A stretch of DNA of 64,000 nt from Streptomyces sp. NRRL WC-3618 (GTDB lineage Bacteria; Actinomycetota; Actinomycetes; Streptomycetales; Streptomycetaceae), in NCBI RefSeq assembly GCF_001280005.1, contig NZ_LGDW01000002.1, positions 39,266-103,265 of the forward strand, given 5' to 3'. A program made the position numbers and the translations under genes. A model generated the notes under the pieces. It saw nothing but the letters and a program-made list of their open reading frames with translations, did no database searches and was not told the DNA's origin. This document shows positions 15,991 to 24,329 of this stretch, one piece after another (position 1 is the stretch's first letter; every line of letters starts with the position of its first letter).

Positions 15991-16741
15991 CAGGGCGTGT
16001 CCCTATAAGGGCCTTGCCGAGTCCAGGCGCCATCACGGTTCAGACCGTCCGGGCAGACCGGTGCCGTTCACCCAGCCAGCACGTCACCACGTGGGAGGCG
16101 AACCCTCGTGACGACCCGACAGCGCAGCACCTCCTCGAGCACGGATCCGCCCGTTCGGCGCGAGGTCGTCCTGAGCTTGGGCAATGCCGAGCTGTTCCGC
16201 ACCTGCGCGACCCTCAGCCTCCCTGATGGTGGGGGAGATGAGGACGCGGTGGCCCAGGCCACCCACACGACGTTGCGCATGCTCGCCGAGCGCATCGAAC
16301 AGCTCACCGGACAGGTCAATGAGCTGAACCAGCGCCTGACCCGGCTCGTCGAACGTCACGCCCCACAGCTGCTCGTGCCGGTGGGTATCGGTCCGGACAG
16401 CGCCGTCACCCTCCTGATCACCATGGGGGACAATCCCGAGCGGCTGAACACCGAGGCGTCCTTTGCTGCTCTTTGCGGAGTCAGCCCCATCGAGTACTCC
16501 TCCGGCCGGCGGCGCACGCGCCGGCTCAACCACGGCGGCGACCGGCAGGCCAACGCCGCCCTGCACCGGATCGTCTTCACCCGCCTGCGCCACGACCCCC
16601 GCACCCAGGCGTGCTACGAACGCCGCACCCAGGAGGGCAAGACCCGCCGTGAGATCATCCGATGCCTCAAACGGTATGCCGCCCGCGAGGTCTTTAACCT
16701 GGTCAGACCGGTGCCCAGCACCCCCGCGTTATAGGGGCGTC
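15991..16741 (+). mobile_element. Internally deleted IS110-family element
   Basis: The candidate ends share an inverted CCCTATAA (16001-16008, preceded by GGCGTGT; and TTATAGGG at 16729-16736, followed by GCGTCC). Between them lies a single transposase-derived frame (16108-16734) with its own GGGAGG ribosome binding site. The ends and the gene's two termini are present while the catalytic core is missing, so this looks like a deletion derivative rather than a random fragment. The exact boundaries are uncertain because IS110 elements often lack long terminal repeats. Confidence 0.5.
16108..16734 (+). pseudogene. IS110-family transposase lacking its catalytic DEDD domain
   Basis: 208 residues, against about 400 in intact relatives. 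The first 25 or so (MTTRQRSTSSSTDPPVRREV) are a normal start preceded by GGGAGG. The sequence then joins directly to the middle coiled region (SLGNAELFRTCATL, LRMLAERIEQLTGQVNELNQ) and the conserved C-terminal domain (LVPVGIGPDSAVTLL, ASFAALCGVSPIEYSSGR, GGDRQANAALHRIVF, GKTRREIIRCLKRYAAREVF). The RuvC-like DEDD catalytic domain should lie at the join, so the protein cannot catalyse transposition. The deletion kept the reading frame open. Confidence 0.75.
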
Positions 16742-16766
16742 CGTGAGACGTGAGAGGGTCTGACGC

Positions 16767-18062
16767 GTGAGTGAGACACCGTCGAACACCCTGCAATACC
16801 GCTTTGACGGGCCAGAAGAGGCTCCCGTCCTGATCTTGGGACCCTCACTGGGCACCACATGGCATATGTGGGATCGCCAGGTGCCCGAGCTGGTGAAGCA
16901 GTGGCGGATCTTCCGTTTCGATCTGCCCGGGCACGGTGGCGCCCCCGCACGCCCGTCCGGGTCGGTCACCGACCTGGCCGCCCGTCTGCTCGCCACGCTC
17001 GACGCGGCCGGCGTACGGCGTTTCGGTTACGCCGGCTGTGCGCTCGGCGGCGCGATCGGCACCGAACTGGCGCTGCGCCACCCCGAGCGGCTTGCCTCGC
17101 TCGCGCTGATCGCCGCCTCACCCCGGTTCGGGACGGCCGACGAGTTCCGCCAGCGCGGGGTGATCGTCCGCACGAACGGGCTCGACCCCATCGCCCGTAC
17201 CTCCCCCGAACGCTGGTTCACCAGCGGCTTCGCCGCCGCGCAGCCCGCGATCACCGAGTGGGCCGTACAGATGGTCCGCACCACCGACCCCGGCTGCTAC
17301 ATCGCGGCCTGCGAATCGCTCGCCTCCTTCGACGTACGGGGCGACCTGGCCCGCGTCGGTGTGCCCACCCTCGTCCTCGTCGGCTCCGACGACCAGGTCA
17401 CCGGCCCCGCCGAGGCCCGCACCCTGGTCGCGGGGATCCCGGACGCCCGCCTCGCGGTGGTGCCCGGCGCCTCCCATCTGGTCCCGGTCGAGCAGCCGGC
17501 GGCCGTCACCGATCTCCTCGTCCGCCACTTCTCGACGGCATGGCAGCCCGCGTACGACCTCGGCACCGGCCAGACGGCCATTTCGGCGGCCCCGGCCAAG
17601 CCGGTCCTGGCCGCGCCCTCGCCGACCACCCCCATCGCGGAGATCGCCCCGCCCGCCGTACTGCCCGCGGGGCAGGGCCGTCCGGATCAGTACGACGCGG
17701 GGATGAAGGTCCGGCGTGAGGTGCTCGGCGACGCGCACGTGGACCGGGCGCTCGCACAGGCGGACGAGTTCTCCGGCGACTTCCAGGACTTCGTCACCAG
17801 ATACGCGTGGGGCGAGATCTGGAACCGGCCCGGCCTCGACCGGCGCTCCCGCAGCTGTGTCACCCTCACCGCCCTCGTCGCGGGCGGCCACCTCGACGAA
17901 CTCGCCTTCCACACGCGCGCCGCCCTGCGCAACGGCCTCACCCCGGTCGAGATCAGGGAAGTACTCCTCCAGGCCGCCGTCTACTGCGGGGTACCGGCCG
18001 CGAACAGCGCGTTCAAGGTGGCCCAGCAGGTCATCCGCGAGGAGACGACGCCCGACGTGTGA
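16767..18062 (+). CDS. pcaL: 3-oxoadipate enol-lactonase / 4-carboxymuconolactone decarboxylase fusion
   Basis: 431 residues from a GTG at 16767 (GAGAGG upstream). Residues 1-260 are an alpha/beta hydrolase (PcaD-like): ILGPSLGTTWHMWD, FDLPGHGGAP, acid in VLVGSDDQVT, histidine in PGASHLVPVEQP. A proline/alanine linker (about 265-305) leads to a carboxymuconolactone decarboxylase domain (PcaC; about 310-425; RSCVTLTALVAGGHLDELAF, REVLLQAAVYCGVPAANSAF). Both steps belong to the protocatechuate branch of the beta-ketoadipate pathway. The nucleophile position reads YAGCALGG, with Cys91 where serine is expected. No other pca gene is in the window; the IS110 remnant ends 25 bases upstream. Confidence 0.85.
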   Translation: MSETPSNTLQYRFDGPEEAPVLILGPSLGTTWHMWDRQVPELVKQWRIFRFDLPGHGGAPARPSGSVTDLAARLLATLDAAGVRRFGYAGCALGGAIGTELALRHPERLASLALIAASPRFGTADEFRQRGVIVRTNGLDPIARTSPERWFTSGFAAAQPAITEWAVQMVRTTDPGCYIAACESLASFDVRGDLARVGVPTLVLVGSDDQVTGPAEARTLVAGIPDARLAVVPGASHLVPVEQPAAVTDLLVRHFSTAWQPAYDLGTGQTAISAAPAKPVLAAPSPTTPIAEIAPPAVLPAGQGRPDQYDAGMKVRREVLGDAHVDRALAQADEFSGDFQDFVTRYAWGEIWNRPGLDRRSRSCVTLTALVAGGHLDELAFHTRAALRNGLTPVEIREVLLQAAVYCGVPAANSAFKVAQQVIREETTPDV

Positions 18063-18135
18063 CCCGCCGCAGCAGGGTAGTGAAAGCACCAGCCCCAGGC
18101 GCTCAGGGACCGGGCCCGCGCGGCAGGATGGAACC

Positions 18136-18768
18136 ATGAAGCTCACGAAGATGTCGCACGCCTGCATCCGCCTGGAGAAGAACGGGCAGACGCTCGTCCT
18201 CGACCCCGGGGGATTCAGCGAGGAGGACGCCGCGGCCGGCGCCGACGCGATCCTGGTCACCCACGAGCACGCCGACCACTTCGACGAGGGAAGGCTGCGT
18301 GCCGCTCTGGACGCCAACCCGGCTGCCGAGCTCTGGACCCTCGCCGCGGTCGCGGAGCAGCTCTCCGGGGCCTTCCCGGGCCGCGTCCACACCGTAGGTC
18401 ACGGCGACACGTTCACCGCCGCCGGCTTCGACGTCCAGGTCCACGGCGAACTGCACGCCGTGATCCACCCGGACATCCCGCGCATCACCAACGTCGGCTT
18501 CCTCGTCGACGGCGCGGTCCTCCACCCCGGCGACGCCCTCACCGTCCCGAACCATCCGGTCGACACGCTGCTCCTCCCGGTCATGGCCCCGTGGAGCAAG
18601 CTGTCCGAGGTCGTCGACTACGTCCGCGAGGTCAAGCCGCAGCGCGCCTACGACATCCACGACGCCCTCCTCACGGACCTCGCCCGCCCCATCTACGACC
18701 GGCTGGTCGGCGGCCTGGGCGGCTCCGAGCACCTGCGCCTGGCGCCGGGGACGTCGGCGGAGGTCTGA
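18136..18768 (+). CDS. MBL-fold metal-dependent hydrolase (UlaG-like)
   Basis: 210 residues from the ATG at 18136. The metal site motif THEHADHFD (42-50) is followed by further ligands in IHPDIPRITN and LHPGDALTVP. The start MKLTKMSHACIRLEKNG and the absence of an extra domain match the UlaG-like / YtkL-like hydrolase group. Metal-dependent hydrolysis is assumed and the substrate is unknown. It is a conserved cytoplasmic protein in actinobacteria, followed closely by the exonuclease III gene on the same strand (36-base gap). Confidence 0.8.
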   Translation: MKLTKMSHACIRLEKNGQTLVLDPGGFSEEDAAAGADAILVTHEHADHFDEGRLRAALDANPAAELWTLAAVAEQLSGAFPGRVHTVGHGDTFTAAGFDVQVHGELHAVIHPDIPRITNVGFLVDGAVLHPGDALTVPNHPVDTLLLPVMAPWSKLSEVVDYVREVKPQRAYDIHDALLTDLARPIYDRLVGGLGGSEHLRLAPGTSAEV

Positions 18769-18804
18769 GGGGGGTTGTCAGACCCGGCGGGTAGGTTGTG
18801 GGGC

Positions 18805-19584
18805 ATGCGTATCGCGACCTGGAACGTGAACTCGATCACCGCCCGCCTGCCGAGGCTGCTGGCCTGGCTGGAGAGCACCGGCACGGATGTGCTCTGCCTC
18901 CAGGAGGCCAAGGTCGCCGCCGAGCAGTTCCCGTCCGACCAACTCCGCGAGCTGGGCTACGAGGTGGCGGTCAACGCCACGGGCAGATGGAACGGCGTCG
19001 CGGTGATCTCCCGCGTGGGCCTGGAGGGCGTGGTGCGGGGCCTGCCCGGCGACCCCGGCTACGAGGGCGTCGAGGAGGCCCGCGCCATCTCCGCGACGTG
19101 CGGCCCGGTCCGCGTCTGGTCGGTGTATGTGCCCAACGGCCGCGAGGTGGCCCACCCCCACTACGTCTACAAGCTCGGCTGGTTCGAGGCCCTGAAGGAG
19201 GCGGTCGCGAAGGACGCGGCGGGCAGCCGCCCGTTCGCGGTCCTGGGCGACTACAACGTGGCGCCGACGGACGACGACGTCTATGACGTGGCCGCCTTCG
19301 AGGGCCTCACCCACGTCACCCCGGCGGAACGCGCCGCCTTGGCGGCCCTGCGTGAGGCCGGCCTGACGGACGTGGTCCCCCGCCCCCTGAAGTACGACCA
19401 CCCGTACACGTACTGGGACTACCGCCAGCTCTGCTTCCCGAAGAACCGGGGCATGCGCATCGACCTGGTCTACGGCAACGAGGCTTTCGCCGGGGCAGTG
19501 AAGGACGCGTACGTCGACCGCGAGGAGAGGAAGGGGAAGGGCGCGTCGGACCACGCGCCGGTGGTGGTGGACCTGGAGGTGTAA
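18805..19584 (+). CDS. xth: Exodeoxyribonuclease III
   Basis: 259 residues. Endonuclease/exonuclease/phosphatase fold with the hallmarks of AP endonucleases: ATWNVNS (4-10), metal glutamate Glu34 in LCLQEAK, SVYVPNG, GDYNVAP, FPKNRGMRIDL and the catalytic histidine in ASDHAPV. It repairs abasic sites and has 3'-5' exonuclease activity. The ATG at 18805 fits the family start. No Shine-Dalgarno is obvious; GTAGGTTGTGGGGC precedes the start, so translation may be leaderless or weak. A hairpin pair lies downstream. Confidence 0.9.
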   Translation: MRIATWNVNSITARLPRLLAWLESTGTDVLCLQEAKVAAEQFPSDQLRELGYEVAVNATGRWNGVAVISRVGLEGVVRGLPGDPGYEGVEEARAISATCGPVRVWSVYVPNGREVAHPHYVYKLGWFEALKEAVAKDAAGSRPFAVLGDYNVAPTDDDVYDVAAFEGLTHVTPAERAALAALREAGLTDVVPRPLKYDHPYTYWDYRQLCFPKNRGMRIDLVYGNEAFAGAVKDAYVDREERKGKGASDHAPVVVDLEV

Positions 19585-19593
19585 AAACACAGC

Positions 19594-19676
19594 GCCGGAC
19601 GCGCATCCCCCACCCGTCCGGCGTTTGAGGACGAGCGCCTTCAGCGCGACTGGGGGTCTGGGGGCGGAGCCCCCAG
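19594..19676. terminator. Double hairpin with Streptomyces intergenic repeat sequence
   Basis: First stem: GCCGGACG (19594-19601) with CGTCCGGC (19615-19622). Second: CTGGGGGC (19658-19665) with GCCCCCAG (19669-19676), loop GGA. The connecting 'GTTTGAGGACGAG' text and the GGGGGTCTGGGGGCGGAGCC hairpin match a repeat family I know from many Streptomyces intergenic regions. It sits between convergent genes, so it probably terminates both. Confidence 0.65.
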
Positions 19677-19705
19677 GTACGGCGGGCCACCACCCACCAC
19701 GGCGC

Positions 19706-21502
19706 CTACGGAACCAACGCCCCGAGATCCACCGCCCCCGCCAGCGCAGCCAACCCCGCATCCCCGGGATGCAAGTGATCCCCACTGTCGTACGCGGCCA
19801 GCAACCGCGTCGGCCGCGCCGGATCCCGCAGCACCGCGTCGAAGTCGAGGACCCCGTCGAAACCGGAGCCGGAACCGGACGCGGCCTCCTCCCGGATCCA
19901 TGTGTTCACGGCCGCGCGCTGCCCGTCGACCGCTGACGTGCACCGTGCCTCACCTCCGCACGGTCCGATGGTGGCGACCAGCACCCGTACCCCGCGCGCC
20001 CGCGCCCGCTCCGCCAGTTCCAGCAGCCCGGCGATGACGTTGTCCGCCGTCGCACCGTTGCGCAGGTCGTTCACGCCCTGGAAGACGATCGCCGTACGGG
20101 CCGAGGTCTGGGCGAGGACGTCCCGGTCCAGGCGGTGCAGGGCGCTCACCCCGCCCGAGTCGGCCGAGACACCGTCGCCCGGGTAGCGGTCGGTGAGGAC
20201 ACGGTTCGCGGAGATGCCCTGGTTGAGCACGCCGTACGGGGGAACCGTGTGCTGGGCCCGCAGACGGTCGGCGAGCACATCGGGCCAGCGCCGGTTCGCC
20301 TCCAGGGTCGAGCCTTCGCCGTCGGTGATCGAATCGCCGAGCACCACGACCGACCCGGGCCCGGCCCCGACGTCCACCCCGGTCAGCAGCGGCCACGTCG
20401 TCAGGACCGAGGTGTACGGCGCCGGGGTGCTGTCCGCCGTGTGGTCGCCCGGCTCGCTGACGTACGAGCGTTGCTGGGTGAGCCGGTGCAGCGGGGCCGC
20501 CGTCACGGTGCCGGGCAGATGGAAGCTCACCAGCAGATTGGCGTCCGCGGGCACCGCGAAGTCCAGCGGGTCGCTGAACGCCTGTGCTCCCGCCGGGAGT
20601 TCGGCGCCCCGCGCGCCCCGGAACGTCAGCGGCACCGGCGTACCGGTCGGCGTGGCGCCCGTCGCCTGCACCGCCACCGTCGCGTTGCCGATCCGTACCG
20701 GCGCCGAGGCGAACGTGTTGTCGAAGCGGAGCCGTACCCGTGGCCCGCCGGCCGACGTGTGCACCACCAGCCGTAGCGTCCGGTCGGTCCACGGGCCGAC
20801 AGTCGCGTACGTCGAGGTCGGCGCCGCCCAGCTGCCCGTCCAGCCGGCCGCGTCGGGCCGTACCGAGAGGGCGAACACATGCAGGTCGACGGCGTACGGC
20901 AACCGGACGGAGGCGACCTCGCGCCCGCGCGTGATCGGCACGGTGACGACGAACAGCCGTGCCCTCTGGGTGAGTTGGCCGCCGGGCGTGTTCACGTGCG
21001 GCAGCGCGACCGTCTTGCCACCGAGGGGGCCGGCGCGCCAGTCGGGGGCGGTCAGCCGGTACGTGGACTGCGTGCCGTCCACATACGAGACGGTGCCCCC
21101 GCCGCTCACGTCGGCGCCGCCGGTGCCGGCCACGAGGAACGCGAGGGCGTCGCCCTTGCCCTGGACGCGTACGGGCTGGCCGGCGGCGCGGACGTTGTCG
21201 GGCTCGCCCGGTTCGCCGTGCGGCCAGGTCAGCCGGGCGCCCTGGACGGTGAGGGCGCGGCCCCTGGTCCAGCCGGCGGCCGTGAGGTCCTGGGCCGACA
21301 GGGAGGCACCCGAGCCGTCGAAGTCGGCCGTGTCGGGCCGGCCGTCGTCGCTGACGGCGGTGTTGTCGAAGTACCGGGTGAGGGGGAGGGGTTCGGTGGC
21401 CCGCGTCGAGGAGGACAGGGGTGTCAGGGTCGCGACGAGGGCGAGGATGATGCCCGGCCCCGAGAGACGCCGGAGTCCCGGTGCCCGCTCGCCTCGGCAC
21501 AT
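19706..21502 (-). CDS. Secreted SGNH/GDSL hydrolase
   Basis: 598 residues from the ATG at 21502, preceded by GGGAGGA; a start at 21535 would add residues without a good site. A signal peptide is likely (GPGIILALVATLTPLSSSTR). An N-terminal carbohydrate-binding-like beta domain (about 40-370) precedes the SGNH hydrolase domain: block I VVVLGDSITDGEG with the catalytic serine, block III GVNDLRNGA, block V SGDHLHPGD with Asp and His. Such enzymes are extracellular esterases, often acting on acetylated polysaccharides. It is convergent with xth. Confidence 0.85.
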   Translation of the reverse strand: MCRGERAPGLRRLSGPGIILALVATLTPLSSSTRATEPLPLTRYFDNTAVSDDGRPDTADFDGSGASLSAQDLTAAGWTRGRALTVQGARLTWPHGEPGEPDNVRAAGQPVRVQGKGDALAFLVAGTGGADVSGGGTVSYVDGTQSTYRLTAPDWRAGPLGGKTVALPHVNTPGGQLTQRARLFVVTVPITRGREVASVRLPYAVDLHVFALSVRPDAAGWTGSWAAPTSTYATVGPWTDRTLRLVVHTSAGGPRVRLRFDNTFASAPVRIGNATVAVQATGATPTGTPVPLTFRGARGAELPAGAQAFSDPLDFAVPADANLLVSFHLPGTVTAAPLHRLTQQRSYVSEPGDHTADSTPAPYTSVLTTWPLLTGVDVGAGPGSVVVLGDSITDGEGSTLEANRRWPDVLADRLRAQHTVPPYGVLNQGISANRVLTDRYPGDGVSADSGGVSALHRLDRDVLAQTSARTAIVFQGVNDLRNGATADNVIAGLLELAERARARGVRVLVATIGPCGGEARCTSAVDGQRAAVNTWIREEAASGSGSGFDGVLDFDAVLRDPARPTRLLAAYDSGDHLHPGDAGLAALAGAVDLGALVP

Positions 21503-21681
21503 CTCTGCGTCCTCCCGGTCCGCTCGGCCCGCCACCCAGCGCAGTGCGAAGCTAAGGAACTGCCCGGGGGCCCGTCAATTCGGCGGCCGCGGCGGACGGG
21601 AGCCCACCGGGAACTTGGCCGGAACCGGCGTCTTGGCGCGCCCAGTGGTGCGGTCGGCCGTGTCGATGACAGGCTGGACGT

Positions 21682-22122
21682 ATGAACATCCCTTTCCTGG
21701 GCAACTGGCGTAAGCGGCACGGACCCGCCCGAGGCGTGGCGGTGTTCTCCGAGGGTGAGCCGGACCCCGAGGCGGTCGCCGGGCTTCTTTCCGAGTGCGA
21801 GCTGCTGCGCTCCCAGGCGGAGGGGGCGGGAGTCGAACTCGACGACTCCGTCGCCTCGTTGGAGGCGCTGGATCAGCTACTGCCGGGCTGGCGGGACGAC
21901 GAGGATGCGCTGTCCTGGCTCGGCAACGACGCGGGTCTCTACCTCGGCACGGTCATCGTGCGGACGGTCCCCGGTGCCGTCTGGGACTTCTGGCCGAACG
22001 GTCAGCCCGTCGTACGGCTGTCGTCGGGCCGTGAGTTCGACGTCGTCGCCTCCGGTCACGAGTGGGCCTCCAGCGGAGCCCCCGAGTTGTCGCAGCTGTA
22101 CGCGGAGGTCGCGGAGGCTTAG
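21682..22122 (+). CDS. DUF6278-type hypothetical protein
   Basis: 146 acidic residues starting MNIPFLGNWRKRHGPARGVA. A basic 15-residue head is followed by a leucine/glutamate-rich helical region (LLSECELLRSQAEG, LEALDQLLPGWRDDEDALSW), then beta strands (AGLYLGTVIVRTVPGAVWDF, WPNGQPVVRLSSGREFDVVA). It matches a conserved Streptomyces protein family that I know as DUF6278. No membrane segment, no known function. The next gene is 126 bases away. Confidence 0.65.
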   Translation: MNIPFLGNWRKRHGPARGVAVFSEGEPDPEAVAGLLSECELLRSQAEGAGVELDDSVASLEALDQLLPGWRDDEDALSWLGNDAGLYLGTVIVRTVPGAVWDFWPNGQPVVRLSSGREFDVVASGHEWASSGAPELSQLYAEVAEA

Positions 22123-22248
22123 CCACGGCGACCACATTTGTAGTAAATACGGCTAATGCCCGTAATGTGCGTGTCGTGCATCAACTCCACTCCTGCCTGG
22201 ATAGTTTGCGGCAACCACGACACAGCTGAGAAGTGAGTAGGGCTGGGC
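22123..22248 (+). promoter_or_regulatory. AT-rich promoter region of the ABC ATPase gene
   Basis: This spacer is clearly less GC-rich than its surroundings (TTTGTAGTAAATACGGCTAATG at 22137-22158 and GGATAGTTTGCGG near 22199-22211). A GAGTAGGG ribosome binding site precedes the ATG at 22249. TAGTTT is a plausible -10 element. No clean operator was seen. Confidence 0.4.
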
Positions 22249-22992
22249 ATGGCTGTCGATCCGCTGATCGAACTGCATGAAGTCAACAAACACTTCGGTG
22301 ACCTGCATGTTCTCCAGGACATCAACCTCACCGTCGGCCGGGGGGAGGTGGTCGTGGTCATCGGCCCCTCGGGGTCGGGCAAGTCCACTCTGTGCAGGGC
22401 GATCAACCGGCTGGAGCCGATCGGTTCCGGGACGATCCGGCTCGACGGACAACTGCTGCCCGACGAGGGCAAGCCCCTCGCCCGGCTCCGTGCCGAAGTC
22501 GGGATGGTCTTCCAGTCGTTCAACCTCTTCGCCCACAAGACCGTCCTCCAGAACGTCTCGCTGGGCCAGGTCAAGGTCCGTGGACGCAAGAAGGAGGAGG
22601 CCGACAGGCGTTCTCGTGAACTCCTCGACCGCGTCGGCCTCGCCTCGCAGGCTCCGAAGTACCCGGCACAGCTCTCCGGCGGCCAGCAGCAGCGGGTCGC
22701 CATCGCGCGCGCCCTGGCCATGGACCCCAAGGTCATGCTCTTCGACGAGCCGACGTCCGCTCTCGACCCGGAGATGATCAACGAGGTCCTGGAGGTCATG
22801 CAGCAACTCGCCCGCGAGGGCATGACGATGGTCGTCGTCACCCACGAGATGGGCTTCGCCCGCTCGGCCGCCAACCGGGTCGTCTTCATGGCCGACGGCC
22901 GTATCGTCGAGGACCGCAGCCCCGAGGAGTTCTTCACCAACCCGCGCAGCGACCGCGCCAAGGACTTCCTCTCCAAGATTCTCAAACACTGA
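22249..22992 (+). CDS. Amino-acid ABC transporter ATP-binding protein (GluA/GlnQ type)
   Basis: 247 residues with all ABC ATPase motifs: Walker A GPSGSGKS (39-46), Q-loop in [16 protein letters not shown], signature [15 protein letters not shown], Walker [15 protein letters not shown], and the switch histidine in VVVTHEMGF. The polar amino-acid uptake subfamily is clear from the [11 protein letters not shown] and HEMGFAR segments. This subunit normally powers import of glutamate or glutamine with a binding protein and two permeases. None of those genes follows: the next sequence is a 56-codon frame and then an opposite-strand gene. It may serve permeases encoded elsewhere, or be a relic. Confidence 0.85.
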   Translation: MAVDPLIELHEVNKHFGDLHVLQDINLTVGRGEVVVVIGPSGSGKSTLCRAINRLEPIGSGTIRLDGQLLPDEGKPLARLRAEVGMVFQSFNLFAHKTVLQNVSLGQVKVRGRKKEEADRRSRELLDRVGLASQAPKYPAQLSGGQQQRVAIARALAMDPKVMLFDEPTSALDPEMINEVLEVMQQLAREGMTMVVVTHEMGFARSAANRVVFMADGRIVEDRSPEEFFTNPRSDRAKDFLSKILKH

Positions 22993-23050
22993 GGCTTCCC
23001 GGGCAACGCGACGATGAGGTCAACTGTGATGGTTGTAAAGGGAGTTGAGG

Positions 23051-23221
23051 GTGCCGTTGAACCCGCTGACGGACAACCTCCCGACGACGGACCGGGCCGG
23101 GAGACCGGCCGCGCCGAACCTCGACTACGATTTGCTGTTCATCCCCATCGGGACGGGGACCGAGGCCGCGGCCGTGGTGCCGGCCGAATCAGGGACGCTG
23201 CTGCCAGGCGGGCAGTGGTAG
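23051..23221 (+). CDS. Possible small protein, 56 residues
   Basis: A GTG at 23051 sits seven bases after a GGGAG ribosome binding site. The frame runs MPLNPLTDNLPTTDRAGRPA, then LDYDLLFIPIGTGTEAAAVV and ends PGGQW. Third positions are almost all G or C through codon 50, as expected for a translated Streptomyces gene. No domain, cysteine or clear leader/core layout is visible. It follows the ABC ATPase by 58 bases on the same strand and could share its transcript. Confidence 0.35.
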   Translation: MPLNPLTDNLPTTDRAGRPAAPNLDYDLLFIPIGTGTEAAAVVPAESGTLLPGGQW

Positions 23222-23447
23222 GAGGGCATGTGTTCGCCCGGCGGCAGCCGGAGATCACTGCTCGCGCAGGGGTACCGGCACCCGTCAGGGGTCGTGCTCC
23301 GGCGAGCAGGAGGTCAGCTGCGCCGGTCGGGTTGTGCTCGACGAGCGGGTCGTCGACCGGGCTGACCGGCTTGCCGAGGCCGAGCGGGCCCACGTCGCAC
23401 AGATACGCGACGCGGGCGCCGCTCTCCTTGGTTTCGACGCCCGTCAC
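23139..23447 (-). CDS. Uncertain hypothetical protein or 3'-decayed remnant
   Basis: From a GTG at 23447 the minus strand reads MTGVETKESGARVAYLCDVG, then PLGLGKPVSPVDDPLVEHNP and TGAADLLLAG with strongly GC-biased third positions. The bias fades after about 23300. The first part looks like genuine protein and the tail does not, so this may be a truncated gene. It lies just downstream of the 251-residue gene on the same strand and overlaps the possible small protein on the opposite strand; both cannot be fully real. No domain recognised. Confidence 0.3.
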   Translation of the reverse strand: MTGVETKESGARVAYLCDVGPLGLGKPVSPVDDPLVEHNPTGAADLLLAGARPLTGAGTPARAVISGCRRANTCPPTTARLAAASLIRPAPRPRPRSPSRWG

Positions 23448-23469
23448 ACGCGTGGCCGCGCAGGTGCTG

Positions 23470-24225
23470 TCAGGAGGCGCGGTGCGAGTCGCGTACCGCG
23501 ACGTCCGGCAGAGGCGTCTGGGCGGCTCGGGTGATGTCCGTGACGACCTCGACGACATCGGGTCCGTACGCCTGCGAGTTGACGACCTTCAGGAGCAGGG
23601 CGAAGGAGTTGCCGCCGTGTTTGCGGGCCAGCCGTTCGTGGTTGCGGGCGAGGTAGCGGGTCGCCGCCTGGTTGGTGATCGCGCGCTGGCCGCAGAAGAG
23701 GAAGACCGGTCGGGCCTCGCGGCTCTGGCCGGCGGTGAGCCGCGCGAGGATCACGTACTCGCCCTTGCCCGCCTCCAGGCGGTAGCGCTCGGTGCCGATC
23801 TGGAAGGCGCCGCGGTCCGGGCCGGGCTCGGCGTCGACATTGACGCGGACGCCGGGGAGCAGCGACTGCAGATGGGCCAGCATGCGGCGGTTGGAGGCCG
23901 GGCCGCCCACACAGAACTCGGTCCGCTCGCCGAACCCCTGCTGTGTGGCGTCGTGGGCGACGACCTGCGCGTGGGCGTTGCAGTCCTTGATGAGCGCGGC
24001 GAGTTCCAGCAGCGCGAACACGTCGTGGCGCATCACCGTCAACTCGGGGCCACCCGCCTCCCGGTTCACCACGAGCAGCGACTCGGAGTGGTCCGGCAGC
24101 CCGAAGAAGGCCTGCTTGCGGCGGAGTTTGCGCTTCCACAGATAGGTGCGGGCCACCCAGCCGAGGGCTGCGCTGATACCGGCCGCGACCACACCGAGGA
24201 CGATATTGCGCACGTCGTCAGTCAT
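23470..24225 (-). CDS. Membrane-anchored hypothetical protein
   Basis: 251 residues. One N-terminal membrane helix (NIVLGVVAAGISAALGWVA) is followed by a basic stop-transfer segment (YLWKRKLRRKQAF), so most of the protein is probably on the cytoplasmic side. The soluble part includes VMRHDVFALLELAALIKDCN and FCVGGPASNRRMLAHLQSLL, then EYVILARLTAGQ, VFLFCGQRAITNQAATRYLA. The 'CGGPASNRR' segment recalls a conserved actinobacterial group of unknown function in which it may be a nucleotide or sugar pocket. I do not assign a role. Confidence 0.65.
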   Translation of the reverse strand: MTDDVRNIVLGVVAAGISAALGWVARTYLWKRKLRRKQAFFGLPDHSESLLVVNREAGGPELTVMRHDVFALLELAALIKDCNAHAQVVAHDATQQGFGERTEFCVGGPASNRRMLAHLQSLLPGVRVNVDAEPGPDRGAFQIGTERYRLEAGKGEYVILARLTAGQSREARPVFLFCGQRAITNQAATRYLARNHERLARKHGGNSFALLLKVVNSQAYGPDVVEVVTDITRAAQTPLPDVAVRDSHRAS

Positions 24226-24329
24226 GGGCGCGCATGCTAGCGGTCGACCGTAGGGGTGTTCGAGAGGCCCTTACGGGACCATCGGGATGCAGTTACGCTG
24301 CGCGGACGGTTGTTGACTGGAGGTATTTG

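Noticed and set aside
23051..23221. RiPP precursor peptide
   Set aside because: No modifying enzyme, protease or exporter is adjacent, and the peptide has no cysteine or obvious core; only the possible small protein is kept.
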